Shown: positions 63,105-64,000 of the stretch, piece by piece | How the letters are laid out: the number at the start of each line of letters is the position of its first letter | How positions within the stretch are numbered: the first letter of the stretch is position 1 | Notes under the pieces: model-generated | What the model saw: the letters and a program-made list of their open reading frames with translations, nothing else | What the model was told of the DNA's origin: nothing | Databases searched by the model: none | Position numbers and translations under genes: made by a program | Assembly: GCF_029227915.1 (NCBI RefSeq) | Contig: NC_079886.1 | Location: 6,572,001 to 6,636,000, forward strand | Length of the DNA stretch: 64,000 nt | Origin: Hydractinia symbiolongicarpus | Taxonomy: Eukaryota > Cnidaria > Hydrozoa > Anthoathecata > Hydractiniidae | Reading direction: 5' to 3'

Positions 63105-64000
63105 ACTCCTCTAGCAACAGTTACAAGAGATTTACATTTCGCAAACGAAAATGTATTTAGGAAAGAGAATCTTTATTTTGCCTTTGTAGATTTAGAGAAA
63201 GCTTTTGATAGAGTGCCACTTAAAGTTATTTAGTGGGCTATGAGAAAATTAGGTGTGGATGAGTGGCTAGTTACGATGGTACTATGTACAGCAATGCCGG
63301 AAGTCGTGTTAGGATTAACGATCCACTTAATGTTAGTGTACATCAGGGTTCTGTACTTAGTCCTTTGTTGTTTGTTATAGTCCTAGAAGCACATCGATGG
63401 AGATCAGAACAGGTTGTCCATGGGAGTTATTGTATGCATGTGATTTGGTTCTCATAGCAGAGTCGATGGAAGAATTAGTTGAAAAGTTTGAGAAGTGGAA
63501 GAAAGGACTAGAAGAGAAAGGGCTAAGGGTGAACACAGCAAAGTCTAAAGTCATGATTAGTAGCATTGCAGCCAAGTGGCCTTGTGGAGTTGGCAGGAAA
63601 GGGGTTGGTAGTAACTCAATTTTTTGTCAGACTTGCAAGCATTGGGTACATAAGAAGTGCAGTAGTATTGGTGGAAGGTTAAGAGCTGACATACAGTTTA
63701 TACGCAAGCGTTGCAAAGGTGAGATTATAGAGAATGAAGTATTTCCAGCTTTAATATGTACAATAGTGGCTCGTTAGAGATAGTTAAGAACTTCTATTAC
63801 TTAGGTGATATGTTGGGCAGTGAAGGGGATGTTGGAAGAAGTGTTACTTGCAGGATAGGTTCTGCTTGGAAAAAGTTCATAGAGTTACTTCCTTTGTTGA
63901 CTGGCAGAGTCTTGTAAATTGAGTTAAAAGGTAGGTTGTATGAGGCCTGTGTAAGAAGTGTTATGTTGTACGGTAGTGAGACATGGGCAGTGAAGCTGGA
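63105..64000 (+). pseudogene. Zinc-finger LINE copy, cut by the window end
   Basis: The frame-broken reverse transcriptase begins within the palm (FVDLEKAFDRVPLK, then SVHQGSVLSPLLF). It continues with LVLIAESMEELVEKFEKWKK, the inserted zinc finger (CGVGRKGVGSNSIFCQTC, WVHKKCSS, KRCKGE), GDMLGSEG and YEACVRSVMLYGSETWAVK at the edge. This is the longest copy of the family here and supplies parts missing from those at 20833 and 34088. There are stops and frameshifts in at least three places. Confidence 0.9.

Overview
The window is eukaryotic and most likely from a cnidarian, probably a hydrozoan. This is inferred from the AT-rich sequence, short to moderate introns with T-rich acceptors ending in TTTAG, animal-specific genes, many LINE, SINE and MITE relics, and splice acceptors placed just upstream of start codons, as expected for spliced-leader trans-splicing. 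I could not confirm the species. Nine protein genes can be modelled, plus one first exon and one tRNA. I built the exon models by hand from splice sites, reading phase and protein family. In every multi-exon model the exon lengths add up to an intact frame.

Layout. 1-3010: a 2.1-kb inverted-repeat DNA transposon with a second one nested inside, and a first coding exon on the minus strand. 3112-3183: tRNA-Gln(CTG). 4338-7782 (-): PAXX, a DNA end-joining factor, with two MITEs in its introns. 9003-16803 (-): four genes in the same direction, namely a NAA80-ACTMAP fusion (actin N-terminal acetyltransferase joined to actin maturation protease), mitochondrial GrpE (GRPEL1), and two tandem HSDL1-like short-chain dehydrogenases. 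17350-32000: a repeat region holding a minisatellite element, four LINE relics, a SINE split by a LINE, a 2.8-kb foldback transposon with an 8-bp target duplication, and a 53-bp minisatellite.

33406-41811 (+): ELP6 of the Elongator complex, with a CR1-like LINE inside one intron. 42070-47042 (-): a secreted protein with one TSP1 and about 22 EGF repeats, part of which is a nearly identical 228-bp tandem array. 49086-55585 (-): a protein joining a PAW domain (otherwise the C-terminal domain of peptide:N-glycanase) to a C2-like domain and a Ser/acidic tail. 57786-60867 (+): ATP synthase subunit c (ATP5MC). 60868-64000: hairpins, a Helitron-like end and a LINE that runs off the window.

The most notable item is the NAA80-ACTMAP fusion. 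ACTMAP removes the acetylated first residue of actin and NAA80 acetylates the new N-terminus, so two successive steps of actin maturation are fused in one predicted 503-residue protein. Other points worth a second look are the PAW-C2 protein, the foldback element with a pseudoknot-capable core, the homogenised EGF array, and acceptors within about 26 nt of the start codon in eight of nine genes.
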